Shown here piece after piece: positions 36,327 through 46,900 of a DNA stretch of 64,000 nucleotides. The stretch covers positions 16,344 through 80,343 of the forward strand of contig NZ_AQWS01000011.1 of NCBI RefSeq assembly GCF_000375405.1, given 5' to 3'. Both the position numbers and the translations under genes were made by a program. Numbering within the stretch: position 1 is the stretch's first letter; every line of letters begins with the position of its first letter. The notes beneath the pieces are model-generated. The model was given only the letters and a program-made list of their open reading frames with translations, did no database searches and was not told the origin of the DNA. The stretch comes from Bacteroides propionicifaciens DSM 19291 = JCM 14649. Lineage in GTDB: Bacteria; Bacteroidota; Bacteroidia; Bacteroidales; Bacteroidaceae.

Positions 36327-36914
36327 TTAAAAGTTAACAATATAATCTTGTTTATTCCTAGACTTATTAAAAAATAAAATCCCCAAATCATACAAATCGA
36401 ATGAGATTCCCGATTTTTCGTCTTTAATAAGTTCGCTCCATAAGGTTTTCATCTCCTTAGAATAACCAATACCATAAATTATTAGCATGGAATTTTCGTG
36501 AAGACTGGGCCAAAGAGTACCAATTTCATTTACTAAATCCTCCATTGGGGTTTGATACGAAAGGTAAGCTAAATCCACGCGTGCAAAGTCACTAAAACTC
36601 GTGCTTATCTGGACATCCGACCTACTCCAACGCATCACCTTAGGCACAAAACTATTTGTACTTCTATATACAATAGTTTTAGGCTGAATAAAGTTCACCA
36701 AACGAAAAATTAATTTTAGGATTCGCTTAGATTCGTCTCTACTCCGAGGTAATTCATTAATCAACTTGTAGTTATAAAATTGACCTCTCTGGTAAAGAAC
36801 AGTAGTAATAAAATTAAAAGCAAAGGGAGAGTGTACTCCATACCCCCGACGTTTACGAAATCTTACAGCCCAAATAAATGGCTTTTTTATCTGATTTATA
36901 TAATGCTTCAACAT
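36327..36914 (-). CDS. Conserved Bacteroidales protein, methyltransferase-like
   Basis: The 195 residues open with KKPFIWAVRFRKRRGYGVHSPFAFNFIT (residues 11-38), a motif I recognise as conserved in Bacteroidales proteins often annotated as SAM-dependent methyltransferases. The later part is weakly Rossmann-like (QPKTIVYRSTNSF, VDLAYLSYQTP, SMLIIYGIGYSKEMKTLWSEL, SFDLYDLGILFFN) but I see no clear GxGxG SAM loop, so activity is uncertain. It starts 11 bases after the hairpin that ends the mannosidase gene and precedes the adenosyltransferase gene by 23 bases. Function unknown. Confidence 0.65.
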   Translation of the reverse strand: MLKHYINQIKKPFIWAVRFRKRRGYGVHSPFAFNFITTVLYQRGQFYNYKLINELPRSRDESKRILKLIFRLVNFIQPKTIVYRSTNSFVPKVMRWSRSDVQISTSFSDFARVDLAYLSYQTPMEDLVNEIGTLWPSLHENSMLIIYGIGYSKEMKTLWSELIKDEKSGISFDLYDLGILFFNKSRNKQDYIVNF

Positions 36915-36924
36915 GGTAAAATAA

Positions 36925-36960
36925 AATAAGCAGCAAGTTACGTATAACCTACTGCTTATT
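36925..36960 (-). terminator. Terminator after the GH92 gene
   Basis: A perfect 9-bp stem (AATAAGCAG, 36925-36933, with 36952-36960) and 18-base loop, followed on the minus strand by TTTTATTTTA. It lies 18 bases past the GH92 stop. Confidence 0.7.
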
Positions 36961-36978
36961 ATTAATTATTTGTTCAAT

Positions 36979-39249
36979 TTATTTCTGCTTTGAAAAAGAG
37001 TAAGGTGCATTTTCATCGAGTGTACCACGAGTCTTATTAGGTTTTTCACTCATGATATAATCTATTTTTGCACCATTTAGGAACTCTTGATGTGTAAAGA
37101 AGTTGTTATTATACTCTTTACCATTGAGCTTGATCTCATCAATATAACAGTAGTCGGTATTGCTAGACTTAAGCTCTACCTCTTTGCCGTTTTCAAGATG
37201 AATCTTAACCTTCTCAAAAAGTGGAGTACCTATAACATACTGATCACTCCCTGGGTTAACAGGATAAAAGCCCAGTGCGGAGAAAACATACCATGCCGAG
37301 GTTTGACCATTATCTTCATCACCACAGTATCCATCAGGATTGGCTGTGTAAAGACGATCCATCACCTCACGATTCCAATATTGTGCTTTCCAAGGCTCAC
37401 CTCCATAGTTATAAAGGTAAATCATATGTTGAATCGGCTGATTGCCATGCGCATAATTACCCATGTTCATCACCTGCATCTCACGAATTTCATGAATCAC
37501 GGCACCATAATAGCTCTCATCAAATGAGGGTGGTACACTAAATACAGAATCAAGCATAGCTACAAAATCCTTCTTTCCACCCATAAGGTCAATTAATCCT
37601 TGTGGATCATGGAATACTGACCAAGTATAGTGCCAGCTATTTCCTTCGGTAAAGGCATCACCCCACTTGAGTGGATTGAATGGGCTTTGGAAAGAACCAT
37701 CTTTATTTTTACCACGCATAAGCTTGGTTTCCTTATCGTAAAGGTTCTTATAGTTCATAGCACGTTCTTTGAATGGCTTAAGCTCTTTCTTAGATTTGCC
37801 TAGTGCCTTACCAAGTTCGTAGATACACCAGTCGTTATAAGCATACTCAAGTGTACGTGCAGCATTCTCGTTAATACCAGTATCATAAGGAACATAACCT
37901 AGCTTGTTATAATACTCAAAGCCTTTTCTACCCGTAGAGCTAATTTCAGGGTGTACCGCATTAGCACCGTGTACAACCGCATCCCATAGCACGTTAATCT
38001 GATCCGATTTTACACCTTTTATATAAGCATCAGCCACAATCGAGGCCGAGTTGTTACCAATCATACAATCTCTATGACCTGGGCTTGCCCATTCTGGTAA
38101 AAAGCCACTCTCTTTAAAGGTATTGGCAAGACCCTCTTGAATTTTAAGATTTTCTGAAGGATAAACCAAGTTAAGTAATGGGAAGAGAGAACGGAAAGTA
38201 TCCCAGAAGCCTGTATCGGTAAACATATAGCCCGGCAATACCTCACCCGAGTAAGGGCTATAGTGCACTACCTGACCTGCAGCATCGTATTCGTAGAAAC
38301 TACGAGGAAACAATACCGAGCGATAAAGACTTGAGTAAAACGTACGCAGATTATCAATATTGTCATCTTCGACTTCTATTCGACCCAATATATCGTTCCA
38401 AATAGCCTTAGACTCCTCACGAAGCTCTTCAATTGAGTTATTACCTAATTCTTTGAGGTTTAACTGGGCCTGATCAAAACTGATAAAAGAAGATGCAACC
38501 CTAGCATAAACCTGCTCACCACGCTTTGTTTCAAAGCTTAAAATTGCACCCGAGTGGTTTGATGTGTTTTCTAGAGCACTTGTTAACTCTTTATCGTTAA
38601 CACCTTTAGCCAGTTTGAAGGGCTTATCAAACTCAATTACAAAATAGTTTTTGAAGTTATCAGGTACACCACCACTGTTTTTAGTAGTATAACCAATAAC
38701 CTTGTTTTGAGAAGGAATTACCTTAACATAAGATCCATTATCAAATGCATCAATAATAATATTTGACTGTTTATTTTCAGGGAAAGTAAAACGGAATAGA
38801 GTAGCTCTTGAGGTAGGTACAAGCTCGGTAACAACATCGTAATCGGCCAGATATACCTGATAATAATACGGAGTTGCTGTTTCAGCTTTGTGAGCAAACC
38901 AACTCGCACGCTGATCTTCATCAAAGATAGGGTCACCTGTCTGAGCCATTATAGAGAACTGACCGTAGTCGTTAATCCAAGGACTGGGTTGATGGGTTTG
39001 TTTAAAACCTCTGATTTTATCGGCATCGTAGGTATAGGTCCATCCATCGCCCATTTTGCCAGTTTAAGGAGTCCAAAAATTCATTCCCCACGGCACAGCA
39101 ACAGCTGGGTAGGTATTTCCTGTTGAAAAGGAATGTTTTGATTGGGTACCAACCAAAATACTAACATAGTCTACAGGAGTATATTTCTTAGCGAAGATTG
39201 AGGTGAAAATGGCTAAGAATAAAAACATAAGTGTACTTCGTAGCTTCAT
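36979..39249 (-). pseudogene. GH92 family alpha-mannosidase, interrupted by one in-frame TAA
   Basis: Read through, the frame codes for 756 residues with a signal peptide (MKLRSTLMFLFLAIFTSIFA) and the GH92 build: GTGNTYPAVAVPWGMNFWTP-type opening, YTYDADKIRGFKQTHQPSPWI, then the (alpha/alpha)6 catalytic domain with EWASPGHRDCMIGNNSA, YDTGINENAARTLEYAYNDWCI and GDEDNGQTSAWYVFSALGFYPVNPG. Codon 62 is TAA (39064-39066) directly between WTP and TGKMGDGW. Most GH92 proteins have a glutamine there (PQTG), so a single C-to-T change of CAA explains it; the frame does not shift. Restart at Met66 (39054) would give a protein without a signal peptide. GH92 enzymes remove alpha-linked mannose from host N-glycans or yeast mannan. 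Confidence 0.9.
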
Positions 39250-39272
39250 ATCTCATAATATTATATTGTAGC

Positions 39273-39280
39273 CAAATATA
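39273..39280 (-). promoter_or_regulatory. Bacteroidetes -7 box for the GH92 gene
   Basis: TATATTTG on the minus strand matches TAnnTTTG and would place the start about 18 bases before the ATG at 39249, which also supports that ATG as the original start. Confidence 0.5.
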
Positions 39281-39354
39281 ATAAGAACGAATTAGAATAT
39301 AGACAGATAGAGGATTAAAAAGCGTTTACGAAGCCTATTAAGTTCGAAATAAAA

Positions 39355-39391
39355 CCAGTCACTGGTTTATAGCAAGCCAGTAAGTGGTTTA
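39355..39391. repeat. Two phased copies of CCAGTnnnTGGTTTA
   Basis: Copies at 39355-39369 and 39377-39391 are 22 bases (two helical turns) apart. The first is part of a perfect 17-base odd palindrome. An operator for a regulator of either flanking gene is possible. Confidence 0.45.
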
Positions 39392-39584
39392 CCCCTGACA
39401 ACTAAGGCATAAGACTGAAACAAGCTAGTCACACAAGACCACTTTTGAAGCAAGTTATAGTTTCAAAGCCTAAAAGAAGATTTAATTTGCAATTATGCTT
39501 GATATTCTTTAGTTATTTAATACATTTAAAACCTATGTAGACAGCAAGATACCCAATAAATTAACCTATTTAAAAAGACCTCTT

Positions 39585-41444
39585 ATGGATACTGCGAATA
39601 ATATTCTAAATATTGATAACCTTGTGATCTGTTTTGCAGGCGATTCGGGCGATGGCATGCAGCTTGCAGGTAATTTATTTTCTAATGCTTCGGCCATCAT
39701 GGGAAATGATATCGCTACATTCCCCGACTACCCTTCTGAGATACGTGCTCCTCAAGGGACATTGGGCGGAGTTTCGGGGTTTCAAGTCCATTTAGGATCA
39801 AGTAAAGTATATACCTCTGGAGATAGTTGTGATGTACTAGTAGCAATGAATCCTGCCGCACTAAAAGTTAATACCGGGAGAATAAACTCACGAACAGTTA
39901 TTATAATTGATAACGATTCGTTTACGGCAAGAGATCTGGCCAAAGCTCAATTTAAAACAGAAAATGCCTTTGAGGAGTTAAATCTTAAAAATCAGGTCGT
40001 TGAGATTCCAATTACCTCTATGTGCGTTGAATCTCTCAAAGCCTTAGATCTTGACCAAAAATCGGCATTAAGATCCAAAAACATGATGGCTTTGGGCCTC
40101 GTGTGTTGGCTATTTAATAAACCTCTAGAGATAATAGAACAACTCATATCAAGAAAATTCAAGAATAAGAGCGAACTCATTATCGAGTCAAATATCAAAG
40201 TACTTCGAGACGGCTACAATTTTGGCTACAATACGCATGCATCCATTACAAGATATAGCATTGAACCCCTGACCACCCTCGAAAAAGGGGTTTACATGGA
40301 CATAAACGGAAACAAAGCAACCTCTTACGGATTAGTTGCCGCTGCACAAAAAGCAAACCTAACCCTCTATTTGGGTACTTATCCCATAACACCAGCAACA
40401 GACATATTACATAACCTAGCTAAACTCAAAAACCTAGGAGTAATTACCGTGCAGTGCGAAGATGAAATTGCTGGGTGCGCAAGTGCACTTGGAGCTTCTT
40501 TTGCTGGATGTTTGGCCGTAACAACCACTTCAGGACCTGGATTATGCCTAAAGAGTGAGGCTATAAACTTAGCTATAATGACCGAGTTACCTTTAGTTGT
40601 TATTGATGTGCAACGTGGTGGACCCTCTACAGGACTACCCACAAAATCGGAACAAACCGATTTGCTTCAAGCACTCTATGGTAGAAATGGTGAAAGCCCT
40701 ATAGTTGTAATAGCAGCCAGCTCATCGGCCAACTGCTTTGATGCAGCCTATTGGGCCAGTAAAATAGCTCTAGAACATATGACACCTGTTATCCTGCTGA
40801 CCGATGCTTTTGTGGCCAACGGGGCTTCAGTTTGGAAACTTCCAAACTTAGAAGATTACCCCAATATCAATCCACCCAAAGTAAAGGGGGAACGTCCAGA
40901 AAACTGGTCACCCTACTTAAGAGATTCTCAGAGCCTGGTTCGCCCTTGGGCAATTCCAGGCAACGAAGGCTATATGCACCGAGTGGGTGGGCTAGAAAAA
41001 GATTATGTTACGGGAGATATCAGTTCAAACCCAAAAAACCACGAGCGAATGGTGGCCACACGCAAAGCAAAAATTGAACATATAGCCTCGTGTATTCCTA
41101 AATTGGAAGTTGAAGGAGATCAAAAAGCAAAAACACTTTTAGTGGGTTGGGGTAGCACCTACGGCCATTTGCTCGAAGCTATGAATTTGCTTGCCCAAGA
41201 AGACTGCCCATTAGCTCTAGCACATTTCGAGTTTATCAATCCCTTCCCTATCAATACAGAAGCAGTTTTGAGAGGCTACGACAAAATAATTATCGTAGAA
41301 CAAAACTCTGGACAATTGGCTCTTGTGCTTAACGGTACATATAAGGGACTAAACACTTTTGCTTATAACCGAGTGGACGGACAACCTTTAAATACGCAAG
41401 AGTTAGTCTCAAACATTAAATCAATTATGGAGGACAAAAGATGA
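39585..41444 (+). CDS. korA: 2-oxoacid:ferredoxin oxidoreductase, fused gamma-alpha subunit
   Basis: Residues about 10-195 are the gamma domain (FAGDSGDGMQLAGNLFSN, FPDYPSEIRAPQGTLGGVSGFQVH). Residues about 230 onward are the alpha subunit with pyrimidine-binding domain (YGLVAAAQKANLTLYLGTYPITPATDILH, EDEIAGCASALGASFAG, TTTSGPGLCLKSEA, QRGGPSTGLPTKSEQTD) and a C-terminal transketolase-like part (LLVGWGSTYGHLLEAM, KIIIVEQNSGQLA). This gamma-alpha fusion is the form usual for 2-oxoglutarate:ferredoxin oxidoreductase. With KorB it makes succinyl-CoA, or runs in reverse in anaerobes. Other 2-oxoacids cannot be excluded. The beta gene overlaps its end by four bases. Confidence 0.92.
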   Translation: MDTANNILNIDNLVICFAGDSGDGMQLAGNLFSNASAIMGNDIATFPDYPSEIRAPQGTLGGVSGFQVHLGSSKVYTSGDSCDVLVAMNPAALKVNTGRINSRTVIIIDNDSFTARDLAKAQFKTENAFEELNLKNQVVEIPITSMCVESLKALDLDQKSALRSKNMMALGLVCWLFNKPLEIIEQLISRKFKNKSELIIESNIKVLRDGYNFGYNTHASITRYSIEPLTTLEKGVYMDINGNKATSYGLVAAAQKANLTLYLGTYPITPATDILHNLAKLKNLGVITVQCEDEIAGCASALGASFAGCLAVTTTSGPGLCLKSEAINLAIMTELPLVVIDVQRGGPSTGLPTKSEQTDLLQALYGRNGESPIVVIAASSSANCFDAAYWASKIALEHMTPVILLTDAFVANGASVWKLPNLEDYPNINPPKVKGERPENWSPYLRDSQSLVRPWAIPGNEGYMHRVGGLEKDYVTGDISSNPKNHERMVATRKAKIEHIASCIPKLEVEGDQKAKTLLVGWGSTYGHLLEAMNLLAQEDCPLALAHFEFINPFPINTEAVLRGYDKIIIVEQNSGQLALVLNGTYKGLNTFAYNRVDGQPLNTQELVSNIKSIMEDKR

Positions 41445-42451
41445 ATAAGCTAAACTATACCCCCAAAGATTTCAAAAGCAATCAGGCACTTCGCTGGTGT
41501 CCTGGCTGTGGTGACTATGCATTAATCAACTCGCTACAAAAAGCCATGGCAGAGCTTGCTGTGCCACCACATCAGACCGTAGTAGTTTCAGGCATTGGTT
41601 GTTCATCGCGCCTACCCTATTATATTGAAACTTATGGTATGCACACCATTCACGGTAGAGCTGCAGCCATAGCTACGGGTGTAAAAGTTGGTAACCCCAA
41701 ACTATCGGTCTGGCAAATATCAGGCGATGGCGACGCACTAGCAATTGGTGGTAATCACTTCATACATGCTATTAGGCGAAACGTTGACTTAAATATGATC
41801 TTACTAAACAACAGGGTTTACGGGCTTACTAAGGGACAATATTCACCTACCTCACCTCGGGGATATATATCGGTTTCATCGCCCTTTGGAACTGTAGAAG
41901 ACCCATTTAGGCCAGCAGAGCTTGTCTTTGGAGCTAGAGGAAACTTCTTTGCTCGCTGCGTTGATGTTGATAGTGCTCCCTCAGTTGAGGTGTTATGTGC
42001 TGCAGCACAACACAAAGGAGCAGCTGTTGTTGAGGTACTCCAAAACTGTGTGATATTCAACGACGGCTCACAAAAACTAGTATCAACCAAAGAAGGAAGA
42101 GCCAACCATGCACTCTACCTCAAGCAAGGTGAACCCATGCGCTTTGGCCCTAACCTAGAATTTGGAATTATTCAGGATGGATTTAACATCAAACCTGCAA
42201 AAATTGGAGAAAACAATATAACCCCTGACGATGTACTAATCCACGATGCCTACAACCCAGACAATACACTTCAGCTCAAATTGGCGATGCTAGATGGAAC
42301 CAACGGGCCAATAGCCCTAGGGGTAATACGAGCAGTCGAAGCTCCAACTTATGATGCAGCGATTCATCAACAAATTGCTGATCAAAAAACAGGAAAACCC
42401 AAGAGCCTTAATGATATAATGTTGGAAAATGAAGTTTGGGAAGTCAAGTGA
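41441..42451 (+). CDS. korB: 2-oxoacid:ferredoxin oxidoreductase, beta subunit
   Basis: The TPP-binding subunit. RWCPGCGDYALINSL near residues 18-32 carries two of the conserved cysteines, GIGCSSRLPYY near 51-61 a third, and GDGDALAIGGNHFIHA...ILLNNRVYGLTKGQYSPTS near 95-130 is the GDG-N(x)N TPP/Mg2+ motif. The length of 336 is standard. The start overlaps the korA stop in ATGA, so translation is coupled. No ferredoxin or delta-subunit gene is adjacent. The pair converges on comF. Confidence 0.94.
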   Translation: MNKLNYTPKDFKSNQALRWCPGCGDYALINSLQKAMAELAVPPHQTVVVSGIGCSSRLPYYIETYGMHTIHGRAAAIATGVKVGNPKLSVWQISGDGDALAIGGNHFIHAIRRNVDLNMILLNNRVYGLTKGQYSPTSPRGYISVSSPFGTVEDPFRPAELVFGARGNFFARCVDVDSAPSVEVLCAAAQHKGAAVVEVLQNCVIFNDGSQKLVSTKEGRANHALYLKQGEPMRFGPNLEFGIIQDGFNIKPAKIGENNITPDDVLIHDAYNPDNTLQLKLAMLDGTNGPIALGVIRAVEAPTYDAAIHQQIADQKTGKPKSLNDIMLENEVWEVK

Positions 42452-42467
42452 TGGAGTCTAAAACAAG

Positions 42468-43160
42468 CTAGCTTTTAGATATAGCAAAAGTTAATGCCGA
42501 AACCCTCAAGTGTTCTACACCCAATAGAGCCTCTCGACAGGCAATTAAGGTTGCCCCAGTAGTCAATACATCGTCAAGAAGTAGAACATGCTTACCTGCT
42601 AACTCGTAAAGAGGGTTACAAGTAAATAGATGGGGTGTGCTTGAGCGACGTTCAAGTACACCCCTAGTAGTTTGAGAAGGTGTTGCCTGAGTTTTAATTA
42701 AAGCATCTCCCAAAATAGGTATTGGATAAACCATCTGAATGCCTTTAGCCAACCATTCAGCCTGATTATAACCTCTTATTTTTAGCTTAGAAGAGTGTAA
42801 GGGAACGGGAATAATATAATCTATCCGCTCAAAAAACACTTTTGGGAGTTGTTTGGCCATCAACCTACCGAGTTTTAAGCCCATTTTCTTATCACCTCTA
42901 TACTTAAGCGACAATAACAGGTGAGTGTATGGCGATCCTTTAGAGTAATTCATAAAAGATAATACCTTTTCAAACTCCACAATCCCCCAAAAGAGTCGAT
43001 CGGCATCATTATCGTTAGCATATTCGAGCCGTGCTAGCGGCATATCCTTAATACATTTAAGGCAAATATCTACTTCATTGTCAAATAAAGCAGCATTACA
43101 AACCTTGCAAATTGGAGGATATAAAACATCTAATAAGCTATTTATAATTCTTATTTTCAC
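42468..43160 (-). CDS. comF: ComF family phosphoribosyltransferase-like protein
   Basis: An N-terminal zinc-binding group (Cys18, Cys21, Cys33, Cys36 in CKVC and CLKC) precedes a type I phosphoribosyltransferase domain with YIIPVPLHSSKLKIRGYNQAEWLAKG near 113-138 and the PRPP loop VLLLDDVLTTGATL near 191-204. In competent bacteria ComF is needed to bring DNA across the inner membrane; in others its role is unclear. DprA is also in this window (56845). At 230 residues it is full length and alone, converging on korB. Confidence 0.92.
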   Translation of the reverse strand: MKIRIINSLLDVLYPPICKVCNAALFDNEVDICLKCIKDMPLARLEYANDNDADRLFWGIVEFEKVLSFMNYSKGSPYTHLLLSLKYRGDKKMGLKLGRLMAKQLPKVFFERIDYIIPVPLHSSKLKIRGYNQAEWLAKGIQMVYPIPILGDALIKTQATPSQTTRGVLERRSSTPHLFTCNPLYELAGKHVLLLDDVLTTGATLIACREALLGVEHLRVSALTFAISKS

Positions 43161-43283
43161 AGCATTAAAAGTTATTATTATTTTAAAAGTATAGATTTTG
43201 AAACTATTGATAGCTACATTAGACCTTTATTCTGTAAAAAAGATTTGTTTGACGAGATCATTCTCGCATTCTTTTATTTTTAG

Positions 43284-43291
43284 TATTTTTG
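43284..43291 (+). promoter_or_regulatory. Bacteroidetes -7 box for the Nudix gene
   Basis: TATTTTTG matches TAnnTTTG. The start would fall near 43298, only a few bases before the ATG at 43302, which slightly favours the second ATG at 43311. Confidence 0.4.
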
Positions 43292-43301
43292 CTAAACAAA
43301 T

Positions 43302-43862
43302 ATGCATATTATGGAACACCCGTTAAAACAGTTTGTTAACTGTCCCAAATGCGGATCTTCACACTTTAACATCCACAACATCAAGTCGAAACAATGCGAA
43401 GATTGCCACTTCACTTATTACTTTAACCCCTCTGCAGCGACTGTTGCAGTAATTTTAAACGATAAAAAAGAGATCTTAGTATGCAGAAGAGCAAAGAACC
43501 CTGCAAAAGGTAAACTCGATCTACCTGGAGGATTTGTTGATATGCACGAAACTGGAGAGCAGGCAGTTGCACGCGAAGTAAAAGAAGAAACAGGATTGAC
43601 CGTTAATCAAGTAAACTATCTATTTTCACTGCCCAATTTATATTTATACAGCGGGTTTGAGGTACAGACACTTGATCTTTTCTATAAATGCGAGGTAAAC
43701 CAAATATCCTCTCTAGAGGCCAATGACGATGTTGCTGAAACTTTTTTTCTGCCTATGAGTAGTTTAAATGTTGACGATTTTGGTTTACAATCCATCAAAG
43801 AGGGTGTAAAGCGTATATTAAGCAATAAAATGCTACTAGATATAAACAACACAAATAAATAG
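43302..43862 (+). CDS. Nudix hydrolase with N-terminal zinc ribbon
   Basis: A zinc ribbon (Cys14, Cys17, Cys32, Cys35 in CPKC and CEDC) comes first, then a Nudix domain with the full box GGFVDMHETGEQAVAREVKE plus ETGL at residues about 76-99, including the REVKEE metal-binding core. A pyrophosphohydrolase of nucleoside diphosphates linked to X, substrate unknown; the ribbon-Nudix layout recalls NADH pyrophosphatases, but this protein is shorter. The ATG at 43311 (MEHPLKQF) is an equally likely start. It lies about 70 bases before the TPR gene, which has its own -7 box. Confidence 0.9.
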   Translation: MHIMEHPLKQFVNCPKCGSSHFNIHNIKSKQCEDCHFTYYFNPSAATVAVILNDKKEILVCRRAKNPAKGKLDLPGGFVDMHETGEQAVAREVKEETGLTVNQVNYLFSLPNLYLYSGFEVQTLDLFYKCEVNQISSLEANDDVAETFFLPMSSLNVDDFGLQSIKEGVKRILSNKMLLDINNTNK

Positions 43863-43894
43863 GTGTTAGTAATAGTTACAATGCAATTGTATTC

Positions 43895-43902
43895 TATATT
43901 TG
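43895..43902 (+). promoter_or_regulatory. Bacteroidetes -7 box for the TPR/barrel pair
   Basis: TATATTTG matches TAnnTTTG exactly, with an expected start near 43908, 27 bases before the ATG at 43935. Confidence 0.5.
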
Positions 43903-43934
43903 CAAAAGTTCAATGATAATTTGAAAAAATACAT

Positions 43935-46900
43935 ATGAAGAAGAAATTAATTCGAGGATTATGTGTACTGATGGCTAGTGCTCCCTTAGTACTCAATGCT
44001 CAAACGAGTACCGCTATAAATTCGCCTCAAAGGCTTTTCACCGAAGGCAAAGCACTATTTCAAGACCAAAGTTTTGCTGCTGCTATCCCCTCACTTCGAG
44101 CATTTATCGGAACTAAACCTGAGGCTTCTTTGGTTGAACAAGCCGAATATATGTTGGTTGTAGCTGCATATAATCTTAAAGATATCAATAGAGTTGAGCT
44201 TCTTGAAGAATATATGGAGACTTACCCTGACTCCCCCAACACGAATTATATTAACGGTTTACTAGGCTCTGCATACTATTTTGATGAAGAGTTTGAGTAT
44301 GCCTTAGCCTACTTCAATTCAGTAAATTTAGATTATTTACCAACTGCCGATCGCAACGATATTATCTACAGAATGGCTACTTCTTTTCTTAAAGTTGGCA
44401 AACTAGACGAGTCAATCGCTTGGTTTGAGACCTTAAGACAAACTAGCACAAGCTATAATAAAGATAGTCAATACTATATTGGCTACATCCGTTATACTCA
44501 AGGAAAGTATGATGCAGCACTGAAGAACCTCCTACCACTCCAAACAGATCAAAAGTATGGAGAGTTGGTTCCCTACTACATCGCTTCAAGCTACTTCATC
44601 ATGGGCCACTACGATAAAGCTCAAAATGTAGCCGAAGGATATCTTACACAGTATCCAAGAAACAAATACAGCGCAGAAATGTACCGTATTTTAGCTGAGT
44701 CAAATTATCAATTTGCACAGTACAACCGTGCGATACAGGCTTTCGAAAAATATCTTGCCTCAGGCAGTAAGCTCGGTAGAGGTTCGGCTTATATGTTGGG
44801 GATGTCTTACTACAATACAGGAGTATATAGTAAAGCTGTAACCTATTTAGGTCAAGCTATTTCGGACAAAGACGACACATTGACTCAAAATGCCTATTTA
44901 AACTTAGGGCTTAGCTACTTACAATTGGCCGATAAAACTAATGCGCGTATGGCTTTTGAACAAGCCTCACGTAGCAATGCAGACCTAGCAGTTAAAGAAC
45001 AAGCTCTATATAATTATGCTCTTTCAATTCACGAAACCTCTTTCTCTGCGTTTGGTGAATCAGTAAACGTATTTGAACGATTCTTAAATGAATTCCCTTC
45101 CTCTAAATATGCCGATAAGGTTAGTGACTACTTAGTTGACCTGTATATGACTACTCGTAGTTACGAGTCTGCACTAAACAGTATCGCTAGAATTGATCGC
45201 CCAAGCCCTCGTATTCTTGAAGCAAAACAAAAATTACTCTTCCAAATGGGAGTGCAAAACTTTGCAAACTCAGACTTCAACCAAGCTATCGATTACTTCT
45301 CAAGCTCTTTGGCTCTTGGACAGTACAATGCTCAAACCAGAGCTGATGCAGCCTATTGGCGTGGAGAGTCGTATTACAGATTGGGTGACTTTAACCAAGC
45401 AGCTCGTAATTTTAAAGATTACTTAAGCTTAACACCCATCCGAGAAGGCGAAACTTATGCTCTAGCACATTATAACTTAGGTTACATTGCATTCAATAAG
45501 AAGAGTTTTGATGAAGCAGAAAATTGGTTCTCTAAATACACTCAACTTGAAACTGGAGATAATAGAATAGCACTTGCCGATGCTTTTAATAGAAGAGGCG
45601 ATGCATATCTACAAAATAGAGCCTTTATTCAAGCCAAAGGAAATTACACAAGAGCATTAAACACTTCGGCTCAAGTTGGAGATTATTCTATCTACCAATT
45701 GGCCCTTGTAGCAGGTCTACAGAGGAACTACGCTGAAAAAGTAGCGCTACTTTCTCGTTTATCTAGCGAACACGGAGATTCTCCCTATGTTGCTCAAGGT
45801 CTATACGAAAAAGGACGTGGCTATATACAGCAACAACAAAACAACGAAGCCATCCGTACATTCCAAGATTTGATTGCCAAATTCCCCGAAAACGCTGTGA
45901 CTCGTAAGGCAGCAACTGAAATCGGACTACTCTACTACCAAGACGGTAACTACGACCAAGCCATCAAAACTTACAAGTGGGTGGTTGATAAATATCCAGG
46001 AAGTGATGAAGCGCGTTTAGCTATGCGCGACCTTAAATCTCTCTACGTTGACCAAAACCGTGTAGACGAATACGCTGCATTGGCTGAGTCAATCACAGGA
46101 GGTATAAAGATGGAGGTTACCGAGCAAGACTCATTAACTTATATTGCAGCCGAAAAAGTATATTTAAGAGGACGTGATCAAGAGGCTAGCCAAAGCTTTG
46201 AGCGCTATTTAGAACGTTACCCTGCTGGTGCATTCAGTCTAAACTCACATTACTACTTAAGCGTTATCGCTAAAAAACAGGGCGATATTGAAGGTATGGT
46301 AAATCACAGTACGAAACTGTTGAGCTATCCTGATAATCCTTACTACGAAGAGGCCCTAATCATGCGTTCTGAACTTGCTTACGAAAACAAGCAGTATGCA
46401 GAAGCCTTAGATTTCTACAAGAGACTTAAAGATAAAGCTTCAACTCCTGAGCGTATATCAATGGCACAAGTAGGTCGAATGAGATCGGCTAAAAACCTAA
46501 ACAATAATAACGAAATTATCTTAGCATCATCAGACCTTTTACTTATGAGTAAGTTGACTCCTGAGTTACAAAATGAAGCCCTTTATAACAGAGCTAAAGC
46601 CTACATTGCAGACAACAACAAAGATGCTGCTATGAAAGACTTGGTTGTTTTAGCTGGCGACACAAGAACTGCTTACGGAGCTGAAGCAAAATACTTAATT
46701 GCAGAGAACCTTTACAATAATAAGAAGTATCCTGCTGCAGAGAAAGAGGTACTTCAGTTTATCGAACAAAGTACTCCTCACGCCTACTGGTTGGCTCGAA
46801 GCTTTGTGCTTCTATCAGATGTCTATGCAGCAACAGGTAAAAACCTTGAAGCTAAGCAATACCTATTGAGCTTACAGCAAAATTACAAGGGTGACGACGA

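Larger units (their letters stand above)
39250..39584. other. Divergent intergenic region GH92/KorA with phased repeats
   Basis: These 335 bases hold no gene. They include the GH92 -7 box (39273-39280), a palindrome AAACCAGT-C-ACTGGTTT (39352-39368) and a near-repeat of CCAGTnnnTGGTTTA at 39355-39369 and 39377-39391, 22 bases apart. The korA promoter is not clear. Confidence 0.55.

Noticed and set aside
36979..39054. GH92 gene starting at Met66 as a normal gene
   Set aside because: This start would drop the signal peptide and the conserved VPWGMNFWTP segment, which is present in frame just upstream of the single TAA.
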